DNA from: JAEUUM01 sp038326165
GTDB taxonomy: Bacteria > Bacteroidota > Bacteroidia > Chitinophagales > Saprospiraceae
DNA length: 46,004 bases
Direction: 5' to 3'
NCBI GenBank assembly: GCA_038326165.1
Contig: JBBQJT010000029.1
Location: 1 to 46,004, forward strand
A model generated the notes under the pieces. That model made no database searches, was not told the origin of the DNA, and saw only the letters and a list, made by a program, of their open reading frames with translations. Numbering within the stretch: the stretch's first letter is position 1; each line of letters begins with the position of its first letter. Both the position numbers and the translations under genes were made by a program. Shown here one piece after another: positions 33,258 to 42,155 of the stretch.

Positions 33258-33569
33258 CTAGTTCCGGCTGTTGTTATTGGCTCGTTGAATATTTCGGTTC
33301 AATTGTCTTCTTTCCTTCTGAATCAATTGTTTTTCATTTCTGCTCACTCTGCCGTCTGCTTTTGCTACATTCCGCATATCATTTACGTTTTTTCGCTGAA
33401 GGTTCAGTATTCTGGATTCTCTTTGACTGATGGTCCCATTTTGCCTTCCTTGTTCAATTGTGGTTCTATTTGAGCTGTGGGGGTTCCTTGAGCAATTTTC
33501 CTTTTGTTGCGCAATTGACATTTCATGAAATGCAACAAGCAATGCAATTACCAATAAATACTTTTTCAT
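33258..33569 (-). CDS. Small secreted basic coiled-coil protein
   Basis: 103 aa from ATG 33569, where the signal peptide (MKKYLLVIALLVAFHEMSIAQ) begins; the longer frame adds 12 residues that do not fit one. The mature part is Arg/Gln/Asn-rich and helical: IEQGRQNGTISQRES, then NVAKADGRVSRNEKQLIQKERRQLNR. It resembles the periplasmic proteins seen in many proteobacteria and Bacteroidota with repeats of IxxGxxxGxLTxxE and DGxxSxxE. The DGRVSRNE part looks like a weak EF-hand-like loop. Function unknown. Confidence 0.75.
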   Translation of the reverse strand: MKKYLLVIALLVAFHEMSIAQQKENCSRNPHSSNRTTIEQGRQNGTISQRESRILNLQRKNVNDMRNVAKADGRVSRNEKQLIQKERRQLNRNIQRANNNSRN

Positions 33570-33703
33570 AATTTTTTGTGTTTTATATAAATATGACTTT
33601 ATCACAGGACAGGGATTAATTCCTTAGTCGGTTTTAACATTTCTTTTGAAGAAATTAGACACTAATAAAACATTGTATTCAGTCTGTAGTCACTCATTTC
33701 GCA

Positions 33704-33711
33704 TACATTTG
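33704..33711 (+). promoter_or_regulatory. -7 box (TACATTTG) of the second serine hydrolase gene
   Basis: Exact TAnnTTTG, 19 nt before ATG 33731. Confidence 0.5.
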
Positions 33712-33730
33712 CAATCAAACCCTAATTTTT

Positions 33731-35056
33731 ATGCATAAAATTATTATACTAATTCTATTTGTATCACTGATATTCAAAACGACAAATATTTATGGGCAGG
33801 AGGTCAACATCAAATTGATTGATAGCTTACTGACAAGAATTGAATCAAAAGACAAGGGAATGTTGAGCCTTTCCATCAGCAAAGATGGTAAAGCAGTTTA
33901 TAGCAGGGCCATCGGATATTCTGTAAAAGAAGCTGCAAAGCTGTCTAATACGCAAACCAAATATAGAATTGGAAGCATTACCAAGACTTTTACCGCCGTA
34001 TTGATTTTACAATTAATTGAAGAGAATAGACTGAGTTTGGCAACAAATTTGGCAAGGTATTTCCCAAGCATTCCCAATGCATCAAGTATCACAATAGAAC
34101 AATTGTTAAGGCACCGCAGTGGAATACATAACATAACTGATGATGAATCCTATCTCGGCTATATGACTAAGGGAAAAACTCAGGATGACTTGATTGATAT
34201 TATTAAGGCTCAGAAGCCGGATTTTGCACCTGGTTCTTCATTCACATATAGCAATTCAGGATATATTTTACTTGGTTTTATTCTCGAAAAAATCAGAGGC
34301 GAGTCTTATGATAAAATTCTTCAAAAGTTTATTATCAATAAATTGACAAATAAAGATATCTATTATGGTGGTAAAATAAATCCAGCCAATAACGAAGCTA
34401 AGTCATACGACAAAAATGATGGCTGGTTGGAAAGTACAGAAACCGATATGAGTATCCCTCATGGAGCTGGTGCAATTGTGGCCACTCCTGATGCCTTGGT
34501 TGGTTTTCTTGAAGAATTATTCAAAAATAAACTGGTAACCAGTGAATCCGTTGAACTCATGAAAGAAATGAAGGACAACTATGGTTTGGGCTTGTTCAGA
34601 ATGCCATTTTATGATAAATTCGCATTTGGTCACAATGGAAGTATAGATGGGTTTGGATCGAGCATGGCTTACTTTGTGGAAGATCAACTAGCGATAGCAC
34701 TTTGCACAAATGCCCAGGATTATGAAATGAATGAAATACTGATTGTTGTGTTGAGTGCCTGTTTCGATAGACCAGTCGATATTCCTGATTTTAAAGAAAT
34801 AAAACTAGATGCTGAAGTATTGAATTTGTATATTGGCGATTATACCAGCAAGGAAATGCCAATTGCAATTAAGGTTTTTGAAGAAAAAGGAGTTCTGAAA
34901 GCTCAAGCTACCGGCCAAGGGGCTTTTAATCTTACTCCCGAAACTGAGCACGTATTTAGCTTTAAAACTGCAGGAATTGTTATAAGTTTCGACCCATTAA
35001 ATAAGGCAATGAAATTACAACAAGGCGGCAGATCTTTCAATTTTTTGAGGAAGTAA
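33731..35056 (+). CDS. Secreted serine hydrolase of the beta-lactamase/class C fold
   Basis: 441 aa. A signal peptide (ending at IYGQ) precedes the catalytic domain with all three motifs: S82-I-T-K85, Y173-S-N175 and FGHNGS. The LLRHRSGI landmark is present. A C-terminal beta-rich domain of about 90 residues (YIGDYTSKEMPIAIKVFEEKG) resembles the lipocalin-like tails of esterase EstB-type and DD-peptidase-like proteins. It shares only motifs with the hydrolase at 6596-7861 and is not a recent duplicate. Substrate unknown. Confidence 0.9.
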   Translation: MHKIIILILFVSLIFKTTNIYGQEVNIKLIDSLLTRIESKDKGMLSLSISKDGKAVYSRAIGYSVKEAAKLSNTQTKYRIGSITKTFTAVLILQLIEENRLSLATNLARYFPSIPNASSITIEQLLRHRSGIHNITDDESYLGYMTKGKTQDDLIDIIKAQKPDFAPGSSFTYSNSGYILLGFILEKIRGESYDKILQKFIINKLTNKDIYYGGKINPANNEAKSYDKNDGWLESTETDMSIPHGAGAIVATPDALVGFLEELFKNKLVTSESVELMKEMKDNYGLGLFRMPFYDKFAFGHNGSIDGFGSSMAYFVEDQLAIALCTNAQDYEMNEILIVVLSACFDRPVDIPDFKEIKLDAEVLNLYIGDYTSKEMPIAIKVFEEKGVLKAQATGQGAFNLTPETEHVFSFKTAGIVISFDPLNKAMKLQQGGRSFNFLRK

Positions 35057-35111
35057 ATCCAACTAAGCAAACAAGACCGCATTTATTACGTTATAAAAAG
35101 AAATAAAAAAA

Positions 35112-35429
35112 ATGGCAGATCAAGAAAATATCCAGAATCAAATCAACATAGAATTACCTGAAGAAATTGCTGAAGGTGTGTATTCTAATTTGGCAATTAT
35201 TTCACATTCAAACGCTGAGTTCGTAGTTGATTTTATTAGAATGATGCCCAATGTGCCCAAAGCGAAGGTCAAGTCAAGAATTGTATTGACACCTCAACAC
35301 GCCAAGCGATTGCTCAAGGCGCTAGCAGAAAATGTCAAGAAATTTGAAACTCAATTCGGTGTTATAGATGACAATGAACATGCATTTATGCAGCAATTGA
35401 ACTTCAATACACCTGCTGGACAAGCCTAA
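35112..35429 (+). CDS. DUF3467 family protein
   Basis: 105 aa, cytoplasmic, no signal or membrane segment. The domain is well matched: EGVYSNLAIISHSNAEFVVDFI, MPNVPKAKVKSRIVLTPQHAKRLLKAL and a helical end. The family is widespread and uncharacterised. Its last 4 bases overlap the ruvB stop on the other strand. No clear -7 box is upstream; it may read through from the hydrolase gene 55 bases before it. Confidence 0.88.
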   Translation: MADQENIQNQINIELPEEIAEGVYSNLAIISHSNAEFVVDFIRMMPNVPKAKVKSRIVLTPQHAKRLLKALAENVKKFETQFGVIDDNEHAFMQQLNFNTPAGQA

Positions 35430-36460
35430 TCAATCTCAAATAAAGTTCCCGGCTTTGCTGTTCGTGAAATACCTAAATGAATGTAGGCTTTATCTGTGGC
35501 CTCCCTCCCTCTGGGTGTACGTTGAAGAAATCCTTCCATAATCAGGAAAGGTTCATAAACTTCTTCGATGGTTCCTGATTCTTCGCCTACTGCAGTTGCT
35601 ATTGTAGAAATACCAACTGGACCTCCTTTAAATTTACCAATGATAGCTTGTAGGATTCTGTTGTCCATTTCATCCAGTCCATGGCTATCAACCTTGAGCG
35701 CTGTCAATGCGATATTGGCTATTTCGACATCGATGGTGCCATCACCTTTTACCTCTGCAAAATCTCTCACTCTGCGCAACAATGCGTTTGCTATTCGAGG
35801 AGTTCCTCTGCTTCTTCGGGCTATTTCATTGGCTCCTGCTTGGGTGATAGGAATATTCAAAAGTGCAGCAGAGCGGTAAATAATCTTTTCTAAAGTTTCG
35901 ACATTGTAATAATCAAGGTGGCATGTGATTCCAAATCGTGCTCGCAATGGAGCAGTCAACAATCCCATTCTGGTAGTTGCACCAATGAGTGTGAAAGGGT
36001 TCAAATTGATTTGAATGCTTCTTGCATTGGGACCGCTATCTATCATGATATCAATACGGTAGTCTTCCATTGCGGAATACAAATACTCTTCTACCACAGT
36101 ATTGAGTCTGTGTATCTCGTCAATAAACAAAACATCACCTTCGGACAAGTTGGTCAACAGTCCGGCTAAGTCACCGGGTTTTTCTAAAACGGGTCCGGAA
36201 GTCATTCGCATCTGTGCACCTAACTCATGTGCAATGATGTGCGAGAGGGTAGTTTTACCAAGTCCTGGGGGACCATGTAATATTACGTGATCTAGGGATT
36301 CCCCACGTTTGTTAGCAGCTTGTATAAATATTTGAAGATTATCTACAATCAATGGCTGACCGCTGAAGTCATTCAGAGCTTGTGGCCTAAGGGAACGTTC
36401 CAGGGATTGTTCCTCAGGACTCAACTGATCTTTGGAGGCGTCTAAATTAGGATTTTGCAT
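35426..36460 (-). CDS. ruvB: Holliday junction branch-migration helicase RuvB
   Basis: 344-aa AAA+ motor that drives branch migration with RuvA. The Walker A GPPGLGKT is at 63-70, Walker B DEIH at 114-117, followed by GATTRMGLLTAPLRARFG (sensor 1/arginine-finger region), then the winged-helix DNA-binding end with GPVGISTIATAVGEE and FLQRTPRGREAT. ATG 36460 is the start; the longer frame opens with TTG. The -7 box TAACTTTG ends 8 nt before it. RuvA and RuvC are not in the window. Confidence 0.97.
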   Translation of the reverse strand: MQNPNLDASKDQLSPEEQSLERSLRPQALNDFSGQPLIVDNLQIFIQAANKRGESLDHVILHGPPGLGKTTLSHIIAHELGAQMRMTSGPVLEKPGDLAGLLTNLSEGDVLFIDEIHRLNTVVEEYLYSAMEDYRIDIMIDSGPNARSIQINLNPFTLIGATTRMGLLTAPLRARFGITCHLDYYNVETLEKIIYRSAALLNIPITQAGANEIARRSRGTPRIANALLRRVRDFAEVKGDGTIDVEIANIALTALKVDSHGLDEMDNRILQAIIGKFKGGPVGISTIATAVGEESGTIEEVYEPFLIMEGFLQRTPRGREATDKAYIHLGISRTAKPGTLFEID

Positions 36461-36468
36461 GAACAACG

Positions 36469-36476
36469 CAAAGTTA
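36469..36476 (-). promoter_or_regulatory. -7 box (TAACTTTG) of ruvB, near-leaderless
   Basis: Exact TAnnTTTG on the minus strand, 8 nt before ATG 36460, so the mRNA should start within a few bases of the start codon. Confidence 0.5.
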
Positions 36477-36540
36477 CTTTAATTCGATGAGTAAATGAGG
36501 GCTGATCAATTTCATGAAATAAATTATTCAGCCATGCATA

Positions 36541-36571
36541 AAAAAACCACTTACAAAAAGCAAGTGGTTTT
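36541..36571 (-). terminator. Rho-independent terminator after the T9SS cargo gene
   Basis: AAAACCACTT (36543-36552) pairs with AAGTGGTTTT (36562-36571) around a 9-nt loop; a T run follows on the minus strand. It lies 27 bases after the stop at 36598. Confidence 0.85.
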
Positions 36572-36597
36572 CTTTATTCAAAAAATAGAAACTTCAA

Positions 36598-37269
36598 CTA
36601 AGGCTTTTTAACTGCCAATCTTGAAGATTTTACAAGTTTGTTTTTGTTGTCAAAAAACTGCAAAATGTAAATCCCTCCTGGAAGGTCACTTACATCGCAA
36701 CGATCAAGTGAGTTATTATACACATGAATGGTTCTGCCTGTTAAGCTCGTCAAGGACACTTTAGAAATATTTTGACGATTTGAAACAGAGAAATATTCAG
36801 TAGTAGGATTTGGAAACACCTTTATTGAATTTGCAAATGACTCGATTGTACTGACGCTTGTTAGTCTAAATTTATAATTTGCAGTAACTGTATTGCTTGG
36901 GTTATTCTTGTCGGTTATTTTTATATCAACATCAGATAAACCATTAATTGCGCCACTTTGAAAATGCACCAAAATGTCAGATGAGGCTCCTGGAGCTAAA
37001 TCAAAACAATCACTTTTAGCACTAGGGGGATAACAATTTGTTCCTGTGCATACATAAGTTATCCAACCCTGAGGAATACTATTGATCGTTCGCTCCCACA
37101 GGACTGTAGCTTTGGATGTTCCTATATTTGTAACTACAATGTTCAAACCGACGTCAGTCAAACCAGCGTCGGTCGTGGTACTGTCAATTTTTTGTATACT
37201 CAAGGACAATTGTCCCCAAACAGTGCAGCTTATTAAGAAAAGAACGGATAATAGTAATGCTTTTTTCAT
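36598..37269 (-). CDS. T9SS type A cargo protein
   Basis: 223 aa. A signal peptide (MKKALLLSVLFLISCTVWGQ) is followed by a beta-sandwich of about 110 residues containing Cys pairs (CTGTNC, SDCFDLAPG), and a type A sorting domain from about residue 145 (KVFPNPTTEYFSV, VSLTSLTGRTIHVYN, LPGGIYILQFFDNK). The passenger resembles a CARDB-like or NPCBM-type domain, but I cannot name it. It has its own promoter and terminator, so it is a single-gene unit. Confidence 0.85.
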   Translation of the reverse strand: MKKALLLSVLFLISCTVWGQLSLSIQKIDSTTTDAGLTDVGLNIVVTNIGTSKATVLWERTINSIPQGWITYVCTGTNCYPPSAKSDCFDLAPGASSDILVHFQSGAINGLSDVDIKITDKNNPSNTVTANYKFRLTSVSTIESFANSIKVFPNPTTEYFSVSNRQNISKVSLTSLTGRTIHVYNNSLDRCDVSDLPGGIYILQFFDNKNKLVKSSRLAVKKP

Positions 37270-37288
37270 GTAGATATAGTTTAGTAAA

Positions 37289-37320
37289 CAAATATAGTCT
37301 ATCTACTGATAACTTTGCAA
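37289..37320 (-). promoter_or_regulatory. Promoter of the T9SS cargo gene
   Basis: Minus strand: TTG (37320-37318), 21-nt spacer, TATATTTG (37296-37289), then a 19-nt leader to ATG 37269. One of the best sigma-A matches in the window. Confidence 0.65.
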
Positions 37321-37474
37321 TAATTATTAAAATATTAAGGTAGAATTAACAATTATTGTTATCAAACAAGATTTTAGTGCTTTAGTTTCTTGGCAAAAGC
37401 TCAGTTTTAGCTAAGTTTACTCTTCATCTATTAGATTTTCTTTAACCCTAATTATATATATTTTTTGTGTTGGC

Positions 37475-37695
37475 ATGAATGGACAAAGGTTCCGGAATGA
37501 ATTAAAGTTGGGATTCGGAATTACAAGTAGCAATATTCTTTGCCAGATGGTCCATAGATTTTGCTTTCAGCACTTGTCGTTTATACAGTGGGATAATTGG
37601 GAGTGCAACAATAGAAGGTAGGTTTCAATTTCAAGTAGGCGTTGCATTCAACTATAGGAATAGGAAGTCTAATAAAGTTGAGACGCAGATGTAGC
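37475..37695 (+). pseudogene. Probable remnant of an outer-membrane beta-barrel gene
   Basis: Two short frames on the plus strand read like pieces of one barrel. From ATG 37475, MNGQRFRNELKLGFGITSSN resembles an inner beta-strand. In another frame, GIIGSATIEGRFQFQVGVAF and then NYRNRKSNK lead to a stop at 37693-37695, like a terminal strand. Joining them needs a frameshift. There is no signal peptide and no intact gene. The rest of the spacer 37270-37771 is AT-rich and otherwise empty. Confidence 0.35.
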
Positions 37696-37771
37696 AATTA
37701 AAACTTGATAGAATGTTTCGATCAACAAATTGATATTCAGAAATTTACTCTTAAAAGCATGATGTAAATAA

Positions 37772-37807
37772 AAAGGGGATTGTTCAAGATGAACAACCCC
37801 CTTTTTT
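37772..37807. terminator. Bidirectional Rho-independent terminator
   Basis: AAAAAGGGG and TTGTTC pair with GAACAA and CCCCTTTTT across a 5-nt loop, with one mismatch (A/C). It lies 19 bases past the stop of the minus-strand Omp28-like gene at 37826. Confidence 0.8.
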
Positions 37808-37825
37808 ATGATTGAGAATTATCGC

Positions 37826-39730
37826 TTATTGAACGATTAACTCCTGTACTGCAATTTTCTGACCTGAACGGTATGAAATGATATACTGACCAGGTGCTAA
37901 AGTGCTAACTTCTGGCAATTGGATCAAATGAGTTCCAGCGGATAGATTCAATACTTTGTTTGTAAGAATTCTTCCTGACATGTCAGAAATTTGAATAGTA
38001 CCTTCCAATGCGTCTTTCAATCCAATTTTCATTGTTGCAAGATCGGTAGTCGGGTTAGGGAACAAAGAGAATACTTCTAGTGTCAATTCGTTCTTTGTGC
38101 TTGTTCCTTCTGCAGCTTCAGCTGAATTCATAACAAATTGGTCTCTTCTGTTTTCAAGCCAAACTACCACTTCAAGATCTTCAAACTCTTCAACTGAATG
38201 TTCAGTATCTAAATTTATGATGTTTGCAACCAGACCATCAGATGGTAGTCTGTATTTGCCTGGGAATGTATATAGGTATTCGAAATCAATCTTTTCACCT
38301 TCTGGAACTCCATCAGCAAACAATCCATTTTCATCCGGGTAAAACTTTTTGATAATGTGCTTGAATACAGTTTCGCCATTTGTTTTAATGTTGTTATCAG
38401 TTTGGCCTTCCAAAATTGCAACATTGAAGAAACAACCTGAAATCAGATCAACAGTTGGCGTTAGAGAACCTGTGATAGACACACTTTGGTTCGCTACATC
38501 AATTGAATAGTCTGCATTAATATTTGCAAGTCCCGGTCTGCTGAACGAATTATTGATGATGGTCGTAGTTATGCTGTTGGTGTTGCCAACCCATGTGTTA
38601 CCGTCAAGACGTGTATCAGGGATAGAGTTGATACCATAGTACCCTCTTCTTGATACAGTTTCAGTAGTACGGTAAGGGTCACCTGTACCAGGAAAATCTT
38701 GTTGTATTTTCAACAAAATTGGCTTTTCAGGTGCAGCAGCAACAGCAGCAGCAAGTGTTTCATTCCCCGGCTTACAAGGAGGACAAGTTGAGCTCGAGAA
38801 TGTTTCAATAAGTGGAGTTCTACCTGTAGCTTGAGTAGCATCATAAACATAAAAGTCTAGACTTAGGCTGTCCTCAGCTACAATAGTAGCATCATTATTT
38901 ACTTGATCAGCCCAAAGAGAAAGCGTGTGCTTTCCCTGAGTCCCTGCATAAGGGATAGTGCTTGAAAATTGACTAGAAACAAAAGTTTTCAAATTTCCTG
39001 TGGCAGTGCTCGTCTGAGCAGGTCCACCATCAATTGAGTAGTTGAATTTAAAGTTGGTAACTGTTTCCCATCCACGATTTGCCATAGTTCCTTTAATTGT
39101 AATATTTCCAACTGGATTGTAAACCAAGTTATTGATATCAGTTGGAACCATGTTTCTAGGGCTGTATTCAGCAACAGCTACGTCATCTATGAACAGTATT
39201 TCACCATCATTGGTGTTGTTTCTGAATGCTACAAAGATCGATTGACCAGCATAAGAAGTCAGATCGAATGACTTGAACCCTCCAGCTGCTGATGTTTGAG
39301 CGGGCAATACAGTTACTATTTTGTTTGTAAATGATGCAACAGTTTGATCAGTGGTTCCAATATAAACCTCATAACCATCAGGATATGTGACATTTGATGC
39401 TTGCTCGTACCAAACCAATAGAACGCGATTGTTAGGATCAGAAGCTGCTGGAATGGCAAGGGATTCCGTAACCATCCAGTCGTTGGCTGTGCTAGCAGGG
39501 TTATACCATGATGTGCTCAAAGCTGATCCATTAATTCCTATCCAACCATTCCCTTTAAAGGAAGGCGTAGTAGCAATTTGAGGGGTTTTGTTGTCAATAT
39601 CATAAGTTTTCCAAGTTGAAGGAATGCCGTCGGCAAAATCTTCGTAATAATAAACGATTTGTGCTTGGGATTGTAATCCAATTAGGATTAAGCTCAGCAT
39701 CATTAAGATTTTTGTAAATCTTTGTACCAT
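37826..39730 (-). CDS. T9SS cargo: choice-of-anchor J domain plus Omp28-like thioredoxin-fold domain
   Basis: 634 aa. A signal peptide (to QSQAQ) is followed by a MAM/cleaved-adhesin-like domain (residues about 24-190: YYEDFADGIPSTWKTYDID, ending in FIDDVAVAEY). A linker of CARDB type follows, and from about 300 an Omp28-type region with the CxxC in IETFSSSTCPPCKPGN. It ends in a type A sorting domain (LFPNPTTDLATMKIG, LAPGQYIISY). CPPC lies where thioredoxins have CGPC, so it may be a surface disulfide protein; activity is not shown. It is paralogous to the next gene on the same strand. Confidence 0.87.
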   Translation of the reverse strand: MVQRFTKILMMLSLILIGLQSQAQIVYYYEDFADGIPSTWKTYDIDNKTPQIATTPSFKGNGWIGINGSALSTSWYNPASTANDWMVTESLAIPAASDPNNRVLLVWYEQASNVTYPDGYEVYIGTTDQTVASFTNKIVTVLPAQTSAAGGFKSFDLTSYAGQSIFVAFRNNTNDGEILFIDDVAVAEYSPRNMVPTDINNLVYNPVGNITIKGTMANRGWETVTNFKFNYSIDGGPAQTSTATGNLKTFVSSQFSSTIPYAGTQGKHTLSLWADQVNNDATIVAEDSLSLDFYVYDATQATGRTPLIETFSSSTCPPCKPGNETLAAAVAAAPEKPILLKIQQDFPGTGDPYRTTETVSRRGYYGINSIPDTRLDGNTWVGNTNSITTTIINNSFSRPGLANINADYSIDVANQSVSITGSLTPTVDLISGCFFNVAILEGQTDNNIKTNGETVFKHIIKKFYPDENGLFADGVPEGEKIDFEYLYTFPGKYRLPSDGLVANIINLDTEHSVEEFEDLEVVVWLENRRDQFVMNSAEAAEGTSTKNELTLEVFSLFPNPTTDLATMKIGLKDALEGTIQISDMSGRILTNKVLNLSAGTHLIQLPEVSTLAPGQYIISYRSGQKIAVQELIVQ

Positions 39731-39939
39731 GAAATGAATATTTTAATGTGATTGGTAAAAATTGAACCCGCAAGATATTGATATCCTGATAACTTTGCTA
39801 TATTTTAGTGCAATAAAAAGTGATCTATTGCCTGAATTTAACAAAAATTTGATTTATTTAGATTAAGGAAATGAATTTTCGATAAAAATGATAGGGTTTG
39901 ATTTAGTTTTTATCCGGTTTTGCTCAACTAAGCATGAAA

Positions 39940-39970
39940 AGAAAGGCCAACTTCAACAGTTGGCCTTTCT
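39940..39970 (-). terminator. Rho-independent terminator after the second Omp28-like gene
   Basis: A 12-bp stem (AGAAAGGCCAAC at 39940-39951 with GTTGGCCTTTCT at 39959-39970) and 7-nt loop; T-rich sequence follows on the minus strand. It lies 18 bases after the stop at 39988. Confidence 0.85.
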
Positions 39971-39987
39971 AATAGGAGCATAAATTT

Positions 39988-41904
39988 TTAGCGGACCAGC
40001 ATAACTTTTTTAGTCACTAGAGTATGGTCAATATCCAAATGAATCAGATACATGCCTTCTGCAAGATTGCTACCATCAAAAGGTAATACTTGATTGCCTG
40101 ATAGTTTGCCATAATTTTTATTGGCAACTATTTGGCCTTGGGCATTGAAAACAGTCATAGTCACTGGAACAGCATTTGATAATTCCAACTGAACATAAGT
40201 AACGTTGGCAAATGGGTTTTGTAGCACCTTTGCCAAGTTGTGATTGAATTGATTTTGAGTACTAACAGCTTCTGTTAAAGAGGCTTTGATGACATTCACT
40301 ACTCTGTTGTTGTTGTTTAATAATGCAACAACTAAGTGCATATTATCCATGTTGAAGTCATCTGGAACCACAAAATCATTTATCTCAAAAGTAGACACAG
40401 CACCTGCAGTTAAAGGTGGACTTACACTTCCTGCTATACCATTGAATGATCCAAATAATTCGCGAGCTACATGATTGTAAACCATATCGGCAGCGAGAAC
40501 AGGGTTTGGAAGATTTTCCCAACCTGCCATAGGTCCAACGCCTCCACCAGAGTAATAGTTTGCTTGGTTGTAGGTGGTTTCAGTTCCAGTAACCCCATCT
40601 TCAATCAAGGTTATAAAAAATTTGGCACCTGGCACTGCTGTTGCTCCTGCTGTTGCTGTAGTTTTGATCTTAAGGTCACGAGTGCCTGGTGCATAAGTAG
40701 CAGTAGCTTCAATTGTGGCAAGTGGTGCTATGGACGCACTTTGAAGGAATGGGTATTCCATTGTCCCTGGGTCGTCCAAAGCGGTTTTGTTAACTAGTAC
40801 TGAAGGAAATCCTGCAAAACCAGAAAAACTTGTAAGGCCAGCATCATAGGCTACAATTTCCATAGGATCGCTATTGTGTACCGCAACACCTACAAATTGA
40901 CCTCCGTATTCTTCTTCCATGAAATCAAGAAACACTGCGCCGCGTGGACACCAACCACACCATGTTCCAGTTGCTTCTTCTACCAACACGCCCTTATTGT
41001 CATTCAGTTGAAATCCTTCAAATGTTGTTTTTAGTGTATCTGAACTGCTATCCTGATCATCTAATCCATTGGGGTTTGAAGCGTAGACAGTAACAGGGTA
41101 TTTGCCTTTTGCCAAAATTACTGGTTCAGTCATCACGAAGCCAGCAGGTGAAAATGGAGGAATTAATAAATCATTGTATTCCTGCTGAACTTCAGTTGTT
41201 CCATCTGACCAAGTCAAGATTACTGACTTAAGCGTGTCTGATCCATTGTTGGTCAATTGCCCCAATACTTCCCGATCAACACCTACCTTGCCAAATGTTT
41301 TTGAATTGATTGAATTGAGAACGATATCACGTTTGTTTGGTATTCGAATTTCAATATTGTCCAATGCAGCGCCATATAACCAGTCACCACCATCACCAAA
41401 TTTAAAAGCAAATTGCACATCTGGATTTCCTGTCATCGCTGATATGTTCACGGCATATTTTCGCCAGCCAGTGCCACCTGATGCAACTGCCAGACTTGTC
41501 CAGGTTAACCCAGCATCAGTTGTTGCTAAGATCTCAAATGACTCAGGTACGTTGTTGTAAACTGCGCCTGCAAAAAAGAGGTCCATTGATAAAACCAAAT
41601 TGGTGTAATTTGTCAAATCAATTCCAGCTGTAATAAGCCTATCATCTGATTTGTCGCAATTGCATTTGTCTTCATTGGTGCAAATAATTTTGGTTGTGTT
41701 TGATGAAGGAATGACCAAACCTTGAGAGGAAAGACTTGATGCAGTGCCCAATACCCATCCTCCATCTGAAGCATTGGTAGTGATGTACCAGCCAGCTGGA
41801 AGACCATTTCCTTCAAAATTTTCTGACCATACCGTTTGGCCGAATCCACTAAATGGAAACGCAAGAAGCAGTGCAAATAATGCAAGTGTAGTTTTTTTAA
41901 TCAT
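39988..41904 (-). CDS. T9SS cargo: choice-of-anchor J domain plus Omp28-like domain with CGWC
   Basis: 638 aa with the same architecture as its neighbour: signal peptide (to SGFGQ), VWSENFEGNGLPAGWYIT adhesin-like domain (to about 190), CARDB-like middle, then VEEATGTWCGWCPRGAVFLDF with a CGWC motif and GVAVHNSDPM, and a type A sorting end (VQLELSNAVPVTMTVFNA, LAEGMYLIHLDID). CGWC is closer to true thioredoxin-like active sites than the CPPC of the neighbour. It has its own promoter box (TATATTTG, 41946-41953) and terminator, so the two genes are separately transcribed. Confidence 0.87.
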   Translation of the reverse strand: MIKKTTLALFALLLAFPFSGFGQTVWSENFEGNGLPAGWYITTNASDGGWVLGTASSLSSQGLVIPSSNTTKIICTNEDKCNCDKSDDRLITAGIDLTNYTNLVLSMDLFFAGAVYNNVPESFEILATTDAGLTWTSLAVASGGTGWRKYAVNISAMTGNPDVQFAFKFGDGGDWLYGAALDNIEIRIPNKRDIVLNSINSKTFGKVGVDREVLGQLTNNGSDTLKSVILTWSDGTTEVQQEYNDLLIPPFSPAGFVMTEPVILAKGKYPVTVYASNPNGLDDQDSSSDTLKTTFEGFQLNDNKGVLVEEATGTWCGWCPRGAVFLDFMEEEYGGQFVGVAVHNSDPMEIVAYDAGLTSFSGFAGFPSVLVNKTALDDPGTMEYPFLQSASIAPLATIEATATYAPGTRDLKIKTTATAGATAVPGAKFFITLIEDGVTGTETTYNQANYYSGGGVGPMAGWENLPNPVLAADMVYNHVARELFGSFNGIAGSVSPPLTAGAVSTFEINDFVVPDDFNMDNMHLVVALLNNNNRVVNVIKASLTEAVSTQNQFNHNLAKVLQNPFANVTYVQLELSNAVPVTMTVFNAQGQIVANKNYGKLSGNQVLPFDGSNLAEGMYLIHLDIDHTLVTKKVMLVR

Positions 41905-41945
41905 TGTAATGTTATTTAATGTTTTTATAGATCGAATTTAATGCC

Positions 41946-41953
41946 CAAATATA
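41946..41953 (-). promoter_or_regulatory. -7 box (TATATTTG) of the CGWC protein gene
   Basis: Exact TAnnTTTG on the minus strand, about 41 nt before ATG 41904. No TTG at the expected -33 distance. Confidence 0.5.
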
Positions 41954-42155
41954 AACTAATTTGTGTTAATTCTGTCATTCCAAGATTTAATTTATAAGTT
42001 TGGGTTTTTTAGTTCATTTCGGCATGTTACAGTAAAATTTGTTGGTATGTCACCATGGATATATTAAATTGGCCAAAGTTAATTCTCGGTTATTTCAACT
42101 TGCTTTGTGTCCAAAATTATTTTTAGCTCGTATATTTATCAAAAATATTCAAATT

